NCBI GenBank assembly: GCA_013335425.1
Contig: JAAXVQ010000094.1
Location: 1 to 7,321 of the forward strand
Length of the DNA: 7,321 nucleotides
Direction of reading: 5' to 3'
From: Candidatus Firestoneibacteriota bacterium
GTDB taxonomy: Bacteria; Oederibacteriota; JAAXVQ01
Made by a program: the position numbers and the translations under genes. Position 1 is the stretch's first letter. Every line of letters starts with the position of its first letter. Below are positions 1-6,746 of this stretch, one piece after another. Under the pieces are notes generated by a model. That model did no database searches. It was not told the DNA's origin and saw only the letters and a list, made by a program, of their open reading frames with translations.

Positions 1-1332
1 GTGGATGCGGAAAAAATCATTCTTCCCCGCCTGCCCAAAAGCGCCGGACATATTCCCGAAACCCTCCAGTGCGCCCTGGTGGTCTCGGACCCGGCCACGG
101 GTGAAATCCGGGCCATGATCGGCGGGCGAAATTTCCAGGAAAGCAAGTTCAACCGCGCGGTCCAAGCCCAGCGCCAGCCGGGTTCGGCCTTCAAGCCCTT
201 CATCTACGCCACGGCTTTTGCCAAAGGTTTTACCCAGGCCGATCTGATCCTGGACGCCCCCGTAGTGTTTAAAACCGATCAAGGGCGCGTTTGGAAGCCG
301 GAAAATTTCTCGAGCAAGTTTGAGGGTATGACTTGCCTGCGCAGCGCCCTGACGCATTCGCGCAACATTGTTTCCGTCAAGCTGCTGGACAAGGTGGGCA
401 TCGACAACGTGATCGAAACCGCGCACCGCATGGGCGTCGCCTCCGTGCTCAACCCCTTCCTGACGCTTGCCCTGGGCGCTTCGGAAGTGAACCTGCTGGA
501 GCTGGTCTCGGCCTACGGCACGCTGCCCAACCACGGCATCCACGCCGAACCTTTGGGCATTGTGCGCGTGGAGGACGCCGAGGGCGGGGTGTTGGAGGAA
601 AACGCCTCCTTTAAACAGGAGGGGCTCGACGAAACCACGGCGTATGTTCTGACGGACGTCATGGAAAACGTCATCAACGCGGGCACGGCTTATACCATCC
701 GCAATCTGGGTTTCAGATACCCGGCTGCCGGCAAAACGGGCACCACCAATGATTATACCGACGCTTGGTTCATCGGCTTCACCACCGAGTACGTGGCCGG
801 CGTGTGGCTGGGGCTGGACTCGCATCGCAGCCTGGGACGCGGCGTCACCGGGGGCATGGTGGCCGCGCCGATCTGGGCCCGGTTGATGAAAAAAATCTAC
901 GCCACCCGCGCGCCCGCGGCTTTTGAAAAACCCAACACCGTGATCAACGTCGCCTTCTGCCGGACCTCGGGGCTGCTGGCCAACCCCGAATGCGGAAAAT
1001 TCACGGCCCTGGGCGCGTTTGCCGTGGGCACGGCCCCCACCAAGCATTGCGATCTGCATCTGGCCGAGACCGACCCCAATGCCCTCGCGAACGTGAACCT
1101 CAACCTGTCTCCGGACATGCTGGAACTGCAGTCCAATTCCTCGGCGGCCGTGGGCCTGAAACTCAAAACGCTTAAGAAAGGCGACTTGGACACCGAGGAG
1201 CGCGACAGCGAGAAACCCGACGACCGCGCCTTGAACGACAACGGGGAAGCGGTTTCCACCAAACCCGGCGCCAAGCCCGCGCCTTCCCAAAACCCGCCTG
1301 CCGCCCCCCGGCAGGAACCGCCCATGCTCTAA
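1..1332 (+). CDS. mrcA: Class A penicillin-binding protein (PBP1A family), C-terminal transpeptidase part, 5'-truncated
   Basis: This is the C-terminal 443 residues of a bifunctional peptidoglycan synthase that cross-links stem peptides on the outer face of the inner membrane. The transpeptidase motifs are all present: the active-site SxxK is S62-A-F-K65 in a QPGSAFKP context, SxN is S120-R-N122, and KTG is K245-T-G247 followed by TTNDYTDAWFIGFT, typical of PBP1A. A late Cys-containing segment (VAFCRTSGLL ... GTAPTKHC) is also family-typical. The N-terminal membrane anchor and glycosyltransferase (GT51) domain are missing because the frame is open at base 1; the GTG there is most likely an internal Val codon and not a start. 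The last ~50 residues are a charged, then Pro/Ala-rich, probably disordered tail. The stop at 1330-1332 faces the convergent protease gene 12 bp away. The symbol is by family only; ponA would be equally valid. Confidence 0.93.
   Translation: MDAEKIILPRLPKSAGHIPETLQCALVVSDPATGEIRAMIGGRNFQESKFNRAVQAQRQPGSAFKPFIYATAFAKGFTQADLILDAPVVFKTDQGRVWKPENFSSKFEGMTCLRSALTHSRNIVSVKLLDKVGIDNVIETAHRMGVASVLNPFLTLALGASEVNLLELVSAYGTLPNHGIHAEPLGIVRVEDAEGGVLEENASFKQEGLDETTAYVLTDVMENVINAGTAYTIRNLGFRYPAAGKTGTTNDYTDAWFIGFTTEYVAGVWLGLDSHRSLGRGVTGGMVAAPIWARLMKKIYATRAPAAFEKPNTVINVAFCRTSGLLANPECGKFTALGAFAVGTAPTKHCDLHLAETDPNALANVNLNLSPDMLELQSNSSAAVGLKLKTLKKGDLDTEERDSEKPDDRALNDNGEAVSTKPGAKPAPSQNPPAAPRQEPPML
1297..1315 (-). 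terminator. Possible weak hairpin terminator for the subtilase gene
   Basis: A perfect 7-bp inverted repeat (CCTGCCG / CGGCAGG) with a 5-nt loop lies about 30 nt past the subtilase stop, inside the 3' end of the PBP gene. On the - strand it is followed by CGGG and then only four T residues, so the U-tract is short and displaced. It may equally be a by-product of the Pro/Ala-rich coding sequence (PPAAPR). No other candidate terminator was seen between the two convergent genes. Confidence 0.2.
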
Positions 1333-1344
1333 ACCGCCGGAACC

Positions 1345-3234
1345 TTAACGAATGATGGCCATTCGCTTGCTGAGTCTCCGCTCTCCGTTTTCATCCGCAA
1401 CCCGAACCAACAGGAAATAAATACCCGCAGCCAATCGGCTCGTCGAAACATCCGCGTAAGCCACCCCGCCGTTGCAGTAAGGCGTCTCGCTCAACGTCAA
1501 CACCCGTTCTCCCCGAACATTGTAAACCTCGGCCGTAAGACGCCCGAACCCCGCGAGGCGAAACGCCAAGCGCACATGATCCCGCCCGGGTTGCGGGTAA
1601 ACGAGCAGCTCCCCGGCGCTAAGTACCAAAGGCGTATACGTGGCCGACGGCGTGGCCGTAGGTGTCATGGTGGGCGTGCAGGTGGAGGTGGGGGAAATGG
1701 TGGCGGTTTGCGTAATCGTCGGCGTGGGCGTGATGCTGGGCGAAATCGTGGCCGTAGGCGAAACGGTGGCGGTTTGGGTAATCGTCGCTGTGGGCGTGAT
1801 GGTGGGTGAGCTGGTGGCGGTGGGAGAGATCGTCGGGGTTTGGAAATCGGACAGAGAAGCGGCCACATTGATCCGCCCTGCGCCCACCCAACTGGCGGGC
1901 TGGGCTTGGGGATTTTCACAATGACTCGTCAGCAGGGCCAACACCTCGGACTGCGTGCGCAAGGGGTTTTGCAGCAACAGCAGCGCGGCTGCGGCAGACA
2001 CCTGGGGCGCAGCCATGGACGTGCCGGACTTGGGTCCGAAAGCGCTGCCTAAAATCGTGCTGTAAACCCCGCCGTCGTTTCCGCGCGTGGTGACATTGCC
2101 GGAAACATTTTGATCATATCCGCCCGGAGCCGAGAGCGTGATTTTACCCAAACCGTAGTTGGAATAATAGGTGGCATAATCCTGGGAGTTGGTGGCCGCC
2201 ACACATATCACATGGTTGTACAAAGCCGGATAAACCGGATTCGTAATCAGGTTCAAGGAGTTGTTCCCGGCTGAGGCCACCAGCACGCAACCATGAGCAT
2301 AGGCATAATCGCAGGCTGAACTCTCCAGCGAGGAATTGTTGCTCCCGCCGAAACTCATGCTGATGACACGGGCCCCATGATCGGCGGCCCATTGAATGCC
2401 GGCGGCAATGTTCGCGCTCGTGCCGTTGCCTTGATAATCCAAAACCTTGACGGGCATAACAACAACCTTGTCTGAAAAAGCCGCCCCTAGGGTTCCCTGG
2501 CTGTTGTTGCCCGCGGCCGCCACCAAACCTGCCGTGTGCGTCCCATGTCCGTCGTCGTCCTGCGGCGGGCTGGTGGGGGTGATGGCATTGTAACCCGGGA
2601 TCAGACGTGACGAAAGGTCGGTGTGCGTCAAATCCACCCCTGTGTCCACCACGGCCACAACGACGGGTCCGGCTGTGAAATAATTGGCCTGGGAAAACGC
2701 CTGGTCCGCGTGGATGCGGTTGAACCACCATAAGACTTCGGCTTGATAAAGCAGATCATTGGGCGCGGCATAGGCCGCATAGGTGGTCGAGATGGCGTCA
2801 TGGACATGCCGCAGATAATTGGGTTCCGCCGCTTCCACCGCTGCGTTGCCGACAAACTCGGACAGTGCTTGCGCCACGCTTTTCCCTTCAGGCAGTTGCA
2901 CCCGCTGCCAACCAAAGCGTTCCATGCCCACGGGTTGCGTTTTAAAAAAAGCATGCACCCCGGATAAAGCTTCCGCCCGCGTGGAGACTTGAACGCCGAT
3001 CTGATTTTTCAGACCACCTTGCGTTGCGGTTGTGAAGACGGGTTTGAACTTAACTAAGATTTCGCCGGGGTGGTAAAGATGGCGTTCCGACGCAACCTGA
3101 CCCGCTGTTTCCTTGGCCGGGTCGGGCGAGCCCCAGGCAGGCAAAACCGCCCACCCCAGGCAGGCGGATATCCCCAGGACCTGTAAAAGTCGAACAGCTC
3201 GGTGTTTGAGCCCTGAACACCCGATGGGGTACAT
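1345..3234 (-). CDS. Secreted subtilisin-like serine protease (S8) with Thr/Pro stalk and FlgD/T9SS-like C-terminal domain
   Basis: A 629-residue multidomain exported endopeptidase. Residues 1-35 form a signal peptide (basic K10-R15, hydrophobic ~16-31, AWG cleavage region). A lipobox-like I-S-A-C ending at C25 overlaps it, so a lipoprotein is possible. Residues ~54-143 (YHPGEILVKFKP ... VEAAEPNY) look like an autoinhibitory propeptide. The S8 catalytic domain spans ~180-460: Asp197 in VVAVVDTGV, His230 in DGHGTHTAG, oxyanion Asn324 in SAGNNS, and Ser406 in GTSMAAP, so the triad is complete. Residues ~466-535 are a Thr/Pro/Ser stalk with a 22-residue repeat. Residues ~545-629 (YPQPGRDHVRL ... 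YNVRGERV ... LAAGIYFLLV ... KRMAIIR) form a beta-sandwich of the FlgD-Ig / type IX secretion C-terminal-signal type, pointing to cell-surface display or outer-membrane export. An AGGAAG Shine-Dalgarno sits 9 nt before the ATG at 3234. It appears monocistronic. Confidence 0.93.
   Translation of the reverse strand: MYPIGCSGLKHRAVRLLQVLGISACLGWAVLPAWGSPDPAKETAGQVASERHLYHPGEILVKFKPVFTTATQGGLKNQIGVQVSTRAEALSGVHAFFKTQPVGMERFGWQRVQLPEGKSVAQALSEFVGNAAVEAAEPNYLRHVHDAISTTYAAYAAPNDLLYQAEVLWWFNRIHADQAFSQANYFTAGPVVVAVVDTGVDLTHTDLSSRLIPGYNAITPTSPPQDDDGHGTHTAGLVAAAGNNSQGTLGAAFSDKVVVMPVKVLDYQGNGTSANIAAGIQWAADHGARVISMSFGGSNNSSLESSACDYAYAHGCVLVASAGNNSLNLITNPVYPALYNHVICVAATNSQDYATYYSNYGLGKITLSAPGGYDQNVSGNVTTRGNDGGVYSTILGSAFGPKSGTSMAAPQVSAAAALLLLQNPLRTQSEVLALLTSHCENPQAQPASWVGAGRINVAASLSDFQTPTISPTATSSPTITPTATITQTATVSPTATISPSITPTPTITQTATISPTSTCTPTMTPTATPSATYTPLVLSAGELLVYPQPGRDHVRLAFRLAGFGRLTAEVYNVRGERVLTLSETPYCNGGVAYADVSTSRLAAGIYFLLVRVADENGERRLSKRMAIIR
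1678..1809 (-). repeat. 66-bp in-frame tandem repeat coding the Thr/Pro stalk (2 clear copies plus a partial)
   Basis: Two adjacent 66-bp units (1744-1809 and 1678-1743) match at 52 of 66 positions by direct alignment and encode two 22-residue units, residues 476-497 and 498-519 of the subtilase. Each starts SPxIT and carries TITQTAT and SPT. A degenerate third copy follows (residues 520-535, TPTMTPTATP...). The unit length is a multiple of three, so copy-number change would lengthen or shorten the stalk without a frameshift. Confidence 0.75.
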
Positions 3235-3497
3235 TTCGCCTTTCTTCCTGCCTGAACATTAACCCGCCGGCATTTTCCCATCAAAGCATCAGAGGGGCAA
3301 TTATTTTTTGCAACCTTTAAGAACTTGCTCCGCTGCCAAACATGTCCAACTCATGAGTTACCTTTGTGTCCGGAGAATTGCAGCTAAAGAAGCCTTAAAT
3401 TAATTTTTATGGTGGCTGGATGACTTGGCGATGACCGGGCTCGCGCTCTTAACCATCAGATTTTAATTCGGGTTGAAAAAAACTTCCGGGTTGCCTG
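3235..3497. other. Intergenic region between the Hdr operon end and the subtilase start
   Basis: These 263 bp lie downstream of hdrB and upstream of the subtilase, both on the - strand, so they should hold the operon end and the subtilase promoter. They are A/T-richer than the flanking genes. On the - strand a T7 run (3482-3476) lies about 16 nt past the hdrB stop, but no convincing GC-rich stem precedes it. A possible -10 element, AATAAT (3305-3300, - strand), has no good -35 at the usual spacing, so the promoter is not resolved. A 12-bp palindrome (3348-3359), a 10-bp A/T palindrome (AAATTAATTT, 3397-3406) and a direct repeat CGGGTTG (3469-3475, 3487-3493) are present. No gene was seen. Confidence 0.5.
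3348..3359. promoter_or_regulatory. Perfect 12-bp palindrome AACTCATGAGTT, possible operator
   Basis: AACTCATGAGTT reads the same on both strands and lies about 115 bp upstream of the subtilase start codon, in the only sizeable non-coding stretch. Its size and position would suit a dimeric regulator site, but a palindrome this short is expected by chance once or twice in a window of this size, so the call is weak. Confidence 0.2.
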
Positions 3498-4445
3498 CTA
3501 GCCGATGATTTCGGAAAAATCCTTTACCCGGATGCCGCGGGCGCGTCCGGCTTTTTCCAGGTTGTGCAGGCAGATGGGACACAGCACGGCAACCGTGTCG
3601 CAGCCGCGCGCGGCCAATTGATTTATGCGCTCGGCGGCCACGGTTTCGGCTTTGTGCGGGTAGAGGGACTCGGCGGGGCCGCCGCAGCAGTGGGTGGCCG
3701 CCCCGGCATGATCGGGGGAATCCACCAGCGGTCCTTTGGCCAGGACGGCCCGCGGCTGTGCGCTCACTTGCAGGGTCCGGGCATAGATGCAGGAATCATG
3801 CAGGGTCACGGCTTCGGTCAGAGCCTGCGGGGGCGTCCAACCGCTCTCGGCCAAAACCTCCAAATAACTTTTCACTTCAAGCTGAAAACCGGGCACGACT
3901 TTGGGGTAAACTTCCCGCAGCATTTCGGTGGTATGCGGGTCCACGGTGATGACGCTGCGTACGCCGTGCTTTTGAAACATGGCCCAGACGCGCTGAGCGT
4001 GCTTTTTGAAAACCTCATCCAGACCGAGGTCATAAACCAGCGCGCCCGTGTAAAGTTCCTTTTCATACAAATAACCGAACTGGATTCCGGCCTGACGGAG
4101 GCTTTGAGCGATTTTTTTTAAGCGCAAATCGTACTGCGCCTGCTGACGCCCTGACGGCCAAGTCAAAAAAAACGACAGGTTGACGAAACGGTTGAAAAAG
4201 CGCCCCCAGCCCATCAGACGAGTCACGGGTGTGTCGGCCATCAGGCCTAAGCCCGCTTCCATGCTGGCCAAGGACGGCATCATTTGGTACATATGCCCGG
4301 TATATATAACCCGGCTGCCGCCGCGCGGCAAAGACAGCCCTTTGGCCCAGGCCGTGAGCCGACCGGTCCCCAAGGGCATGACGCTCCCGCGCAGGCGTTG
4401 GTTGTCCGCCAAGATGCCGATTAAATGCCGAATGGGAAAAGCCAT
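3498..4445 (-). CDS. hdrB: HdrB-like CCG-domain iron-sulfur protein with a degenerate first CCG domain
   Basis: A 315-residue soluble protein of the heterodisulfide reductase B / HdrD family, expected to be the terminal thiol/disulfide-handling subunit fed by HdrC. The C-terminal CCG domain is intact: C219-X33-C253-C254-X34-C289-X2-C292, in contexts HDSC, HCCGG and CPIC, the signature of a non-cubane [4Fe-4S] site. The first CCG domain keeps its fold-level landmarks but no cysteine: RVIYTGHMYQ has His51 where PGC is usual, ELYTGALVYDLG has Y132-T133 where CC is usual, and VDPHTTEML has Thr where CxxC is usual. There is no Cys before residue 219. The ATG at 4445 is preferred because AGAAGG lies 9 nt upstream; an in-frame TTG at 4454 abuts that site. 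The gene starts 14 nt after the hdrC stop and ends the operon. The usual HdrB has two cluster sites, so a changed substrate or mechanism is inferred. Confidence 0.88.
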   Translation of the reverse strand: MAFPIRHLIGILADNQRLRGSVMPLGTGRLTAWAKGLSLPRGGSRVIYTGHMYQMMPSLASMEAGLGLMADTPVTRLMGWGRFFNRFVNLSFFLTWPSGRQQAQYDLRLKKIAQSLRQAGIQFGYLYEKELYTGALVYDLGLDEVFKKHAQRVWAMFQKHGVRSVITVDPHTTEMLREVYPKVVPGFQLEVKSYLEVLAESGWTPPQALTEAVTLHDSCIYARTLQVSAQPRAVLAKGPLVDSPDHAGAATHCCGGPAESLYPHKAETVAAERINQLAARGCDTVAVLCPICLHNLEKAGRARGIRVKDFSEIIG

Positions 4446-4454
4446 AAGCGCCAA

Positions 4455-4460
4455 CCTTCT
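4455..4460 (-). promoter_or_regulatory. Ribosome binding site deciding the hdrB start
   Basis: AGAAGG on the - strand overlaps the hdrC stop codon by one base and lies 9 nt before the ATG at 4445-4443. The alternative in-frame TTG at 4454-4452 would have zero spacing, which favours the ATG and a 315-residue product. Confidence 0.65.
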
Positions 4461-4762
4461 TAGAGATGATGCAGCGTTTTATTTAAGTGCACCCGCAGGG
4501 TCCGGACATTGTCCGCGATCTTCACCTCGGCCGGACAATTGACCTGGCACATGCGGCAGAGCAGGCAGGAAAACACGGTCTCGACATTGGCGAGCACCTT
4601 TTCCTCCAGCCCCAAAACCACGTCACGGAAAATTTCCCTCGGCAAATTCGTAAGTCCCAAAGGACACAACGCCGTGCACGTGCCGCAGTTCATGCAGGCC
4701 ACGGCATTGAACTCGCCGGAAGCTTCCACCGTCTTTAACAGTTCGGCATTGACCCGGGTCAT
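4460..4762 (-). CDS. hdrC: HdrC-like 2x[4Fe-4S] electron-transfer subunit
   Basis: A 100-residue ferredoxin-like protein that should relay electrons from the HdrA flavoproteins to HdrB. It has two classical CxxCxxCxxxCP motifs: C23, C26, C29, C33 (CMNCGTCTALCP) and C66, C69, C72, C76 (CLLCRMCQVNCP), about 33 residues apart, as in HdrC. No membrane segment is fused, unlike QmoC, HdrE-fused or DsrM-type partners. It is somewhat shorter than the methanogen HdrC proteins known to me. The ATG at 4762 overlaps the stop of the upstream winged-helix gene (ATGA), with GGAG 8 nt before it inside that gene. The pairing with hdrB directly downstream supports an HdrBC module. Confidence 0.92.
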   Translation of the reverse strand: MTRVNAELLKTVEASGEFNAVACMNCGTCTALCPLGLTNLPREIFRDVVLGLEEKVLANVETVFSCLLCRMCQVNCPAEVKIADNVRTLRVHLNKTLHHL

Positions 4763-5010
4763 GAAGGCTTCTCCGCTTTAAGGGCATAAACAAAATAACC
4801 GAGTTCATTGGGGCGCCCGACTTCCGTCAAGCGGCCGTAACGGCGCATGGCCATCATCCAAAGCATGACTTGGGAAACCGGTTCCCCCAGGGCTTGCGCC
4901 ACTTCCGGCACGGTCTTGGGCCCGTTCTGCAACAGGGCCTCGATCTCCGTGCGCATGCTCATTTCGCGCCGCAGGATCTCACGTCGTGAGCTTCCCGGAA
5001 CAGGATTCAT
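4759..5010 (-). CDS. Small winged-helix-like protein embedded in the Hdr operon
   Basis: An 83-residue protein with no cysteines, signal peptide or membrane segment. Residues ~20-75 look like a winged helix-turn-helix: a first helix (RTEIEALLQNG), then TVPEVAQALGEPVSQVMLWMMAMRR as the probable HTH, then a YGRLTEVG / GYFVYAL segment resembling the wing strands. It overlaps both neighbours by ATGA, so it is translated in step with the enzyme subunits. It could be a co-expressed regulator, or a small structural or assembly subunit that reuses the fold; the sequence does not decide. The start at 5010 is backed by a strong AGGAGG 7 nt upstream; later in-frame ATGs (M17, M19) lack this. The exact family is not recognised. 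Confidence 0.8.
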   Translation of the reverse strand: MNPVPGSSRREILRREMSMRTEIEALLQNGPKTVPEVAQALGEPVSQVMLWMMAMRRYGRLTEVGRPNELGYFVYALKAEKPS

Positions 5011-6746
5011 ACGGCAGCCTCCTGGGCCAGCGCCGTAATGGCGGCGGTCATTTGCTCGTCCGTGTAACCTTTGACATCAAGCGCGTTCTCCGGGCATAAC
5101 GGCACGCAGGCGCCGCAGCCTTTGCATGAGAACGGAATGACAGTCACCTGGTCCCGGCCGTCGCACACGGTTTTCTCAATGGCCTGATAAGGACACACAC
5201 CCAGACAGGCGTTGCAGCCCGTGCATTTGTCGGTCTTGACCACGGCGATCATGGGTTCCAAATCCACGTAACCCTTTTTCAGCAAAGCGCCGCATTTGCT
5301 CACCGCGGCCAGGGCTGAACTTACGGCTTCACCGATCAGACGCGGGCTTTGGGCCGCGCCGGCAATGAAAAGGCCGTCCATCACGGTTTCCACCGGGCGC
5401 AGCTTGGGGTGTATCTCCTTGAAAAAACCGTTACGGTCCACGGGCACTTTTAAAATGTTAATGAGCTCGGCGTTCTCCCGGGGCAGCATGCCCGTGACCA
5501 GCACCACCAAATCCGCGGCAATCTCCAGTTCTTCGCGCCGCGTGAGCGTGTCTTTGACTTTAACGCGCAATTGCGCCCCCTCGGTCGAAACCACCGGGGG
5601 TTCTTTTTCATCAAAGCGGACATAAACCGCGCCCTTTTCCCGGTTCTCCCCGAAGATCAATTCATGCTTGCCGTAAGTGCGCACGTCCCGGTAGAGATGG
5701 TATTGCCGCAACGCGGGATACGCGCCGGTCAAGTTGAGCCCGAGGTGGGCCGCAGCCGTACAGCAAGTGCGCGAACAATGCGTATTGACTTGCGGCTGAG
5801 CGGCGGTCTTTTTCTGGCGGCTGCCCACGCAATAGATGAACGCCAGGGTCTTGACCGGGCGTCCGTCCGAAGTTTGCAGAGGCTCACCCCGGCTGAGTGA
5901 TTTTTTCAATTCCGGCAGGGTCACCACCCCGGGCAGGCCAAAACCGAATTCTTGCGGCAAGGGAGCGTACGCAGCAAACCCCGTGGCCATCACCAGCGCG
6001 CCCACGTTTAAATCCTGTTCCCCTTGGGGAGTCCGGATACGGATAGTGAAATCTCCCAGGTTGCCGCTTCTGCCGGTTACCTTCGCCTGGGTATGCACCT
6101 TTATGTTCGCGCGCTGGGCCAAAGCTTGCTCGAGCTCCGCCACCAACGCCTGGCCGTCTTGACCGGTGGGGTAAAGTTTTTTCCAATCCGCCACCCAACC
6201 GCCTAAGCGTTCGCTGCGCTCCACCACGTCCACGGCAATGCCCAGGTCCGACAGAGCCAGCGCGGTTTTGAGTCCCGTCACACCGCCCCCCACCACCAAC
6301 ACGCGGGGTTTGGTGTTGACCCGCAGCGGGACCAAGGGTTCGGACAAACGGCTCTTGGCAATACCGGCTTTCACCAGGGCAATGCCTTTGCGCGTGGCCT
6401 CGTCGCGGTGATGCGTGTGCGCCCAGGAATCCTGTTCGCGCAAGTTCACCTGTACGTACTGATAAGGATTGACGCCGGCACGTTCGGCCATGGCGCGAAA
6501 CGTGTACATATGAAGCTTGGGAGAGCAGGAGGCAATGACCAGGCCGTTGAGTTTCTGCTCTTGGATGTCTTTGATGATTTCCTGCTGGGCCGCGTCCGAG
6601 CAGGTGAACATGTGAGTGCGGCTGATGGTCACCCCGGGTTCCTGCGCCACGGCCGCGGCGACTTGGGCCACGTCCACATAATCGGAAATATTGCCTCCGC
6701 AGTGGCAGACATAAATCCCGATGCGGCTTTGCGTTTCCGGTTTCAT
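5007..6746 (-). CDS. hdrA: HdrA/QmoB-like FAD iron-sulfur oxidoreductase subunit
   Basis: A 579-residue soluble flavoprotein of the HdrA family, the electron-splitting or electron-relay core of Hdr/Qmo complexes. The N-terminal HdrA domain (~8-140) has VCHCGGNI (C14, C16), C49 and SCSPKLH (C74). The thioredoxin-reductase-like FAD domain begins at the dinucleotide motif VLVVGGGVTG (149-158). The four-cysteine site that binds the unusual [4Fe-4S] cluster beside FAD is C306 (YCVGSR), C324, C328 and C329 (HCSRTCC). The C-terminal ferredoxin has C508/511/514/518 and C541/544/547/551. The inserted ferredoxin of methanogen HdrA is absent: LYPTGQDGQALV (191-202) stands where FPT-DCSxC is usual, with no Cys between residues 75 and 305. 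There is no MvhD-type tail as in QmoB. The ATG at 6746 overlaps the upstream stop (ATGA). An upstream in-frame extension of 38 residues exists but lies inside the preceding gene and has no HdrA similarity. Confidence 0.92.
   Translation of the reverse strand: MKPETQSRIGIYVCHCGGNISDYVDVAQVAAAVAQEPGVTISRTHMFTCSDAAQQEIIKDIQEQKLNGLVIASCSPKLHMYTFRAMAERAGVNPYQYVQVNLREQDSWAHTHHRDEATRKGIALVKAGIAKSRLSEPLVPLRVNTKPRVLVVGGGVTGLKTALALSDLGIAVDVVERSERLGGWVADWKKLYPTGQDGQALVAELEQALAQRANIKVHTQAKVTGRSGNLGDFTIRIRTPQGEQDLNVGALVMATGFAAYAPLPQEFGFGLPGVVTLPELKKSLSRGEPLQTSDGRPVKTLAFIYCVGSRQKKTAAQPQVNTHCSRTCCTAAAHLGLNLTGAYPALRQYHLYRDVRTYGKHELIFGENREKGAVYVRFDEKEPPVVSTEGAQLRVKVKDTLTRREELEIAADLVVLVTGMLPRENAELINILKVPVDRNGFFKEIHPKLRPVETVMDGLFIAGAAQSPRLIGEAVSSALAAVSKCGALLKKGYVDLEPMIAVVKTDKCTGCNACLGVCPYQAIEKTVCDGRDQVTVIPFSCKGCGACVPLCPENALDVKGYTDEQMTAAITALAQEAAV
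5018..5023 (-). promoter_or_regulatory. Strong ribosome binding site for the winged-helix gene
   Basis: AGGAGG lies 7 nt upstream of the ATG at 5010, within the last codons of hdrA (encoding QEAAV). It is the best Shine-Dalgarno match among the starts seen in the operon, suggesting this small protein is made at a level at least comparable with its neighbours. Confidence 0.65.

Noticed and set aside
1..3. GTG at base 1 as a genuine start codon of the PBP gene
   Set aside because: The PBP1A family has a membrane anchor and GT51 domain before this region; the frame simply enters from outside the window.
1640..1924. A + strand open frame of 94 codons rich in Val/Gly across the protease stalk
   Set aside because: It is the mirror of the Thr/Pro repeat on the other strand; it has no ribosome binding site or recognisable domain, and the - strand protease frame is strongly supported.
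3465..3497. Rho-independent terminator after hdrB
   Set aside because: A T7 run is present on the - strand, but only a very weak stem (about 3 bp) could precede it; the nearby CGGGTTG copies are direct, not inverted, repeats.
3564..4121. + strand frame of 185 codons opposite hdrB
   Set aside because: Antisense shadow of a gene with clear CCG motifs; no independent coding evidence.
4446..4454. TTG start for hdrB at 4454
   Set aside because: The AGAAGG ribosome binding site would directly abut the TTG, whereas it is 9 nt from the ATG at 4445.
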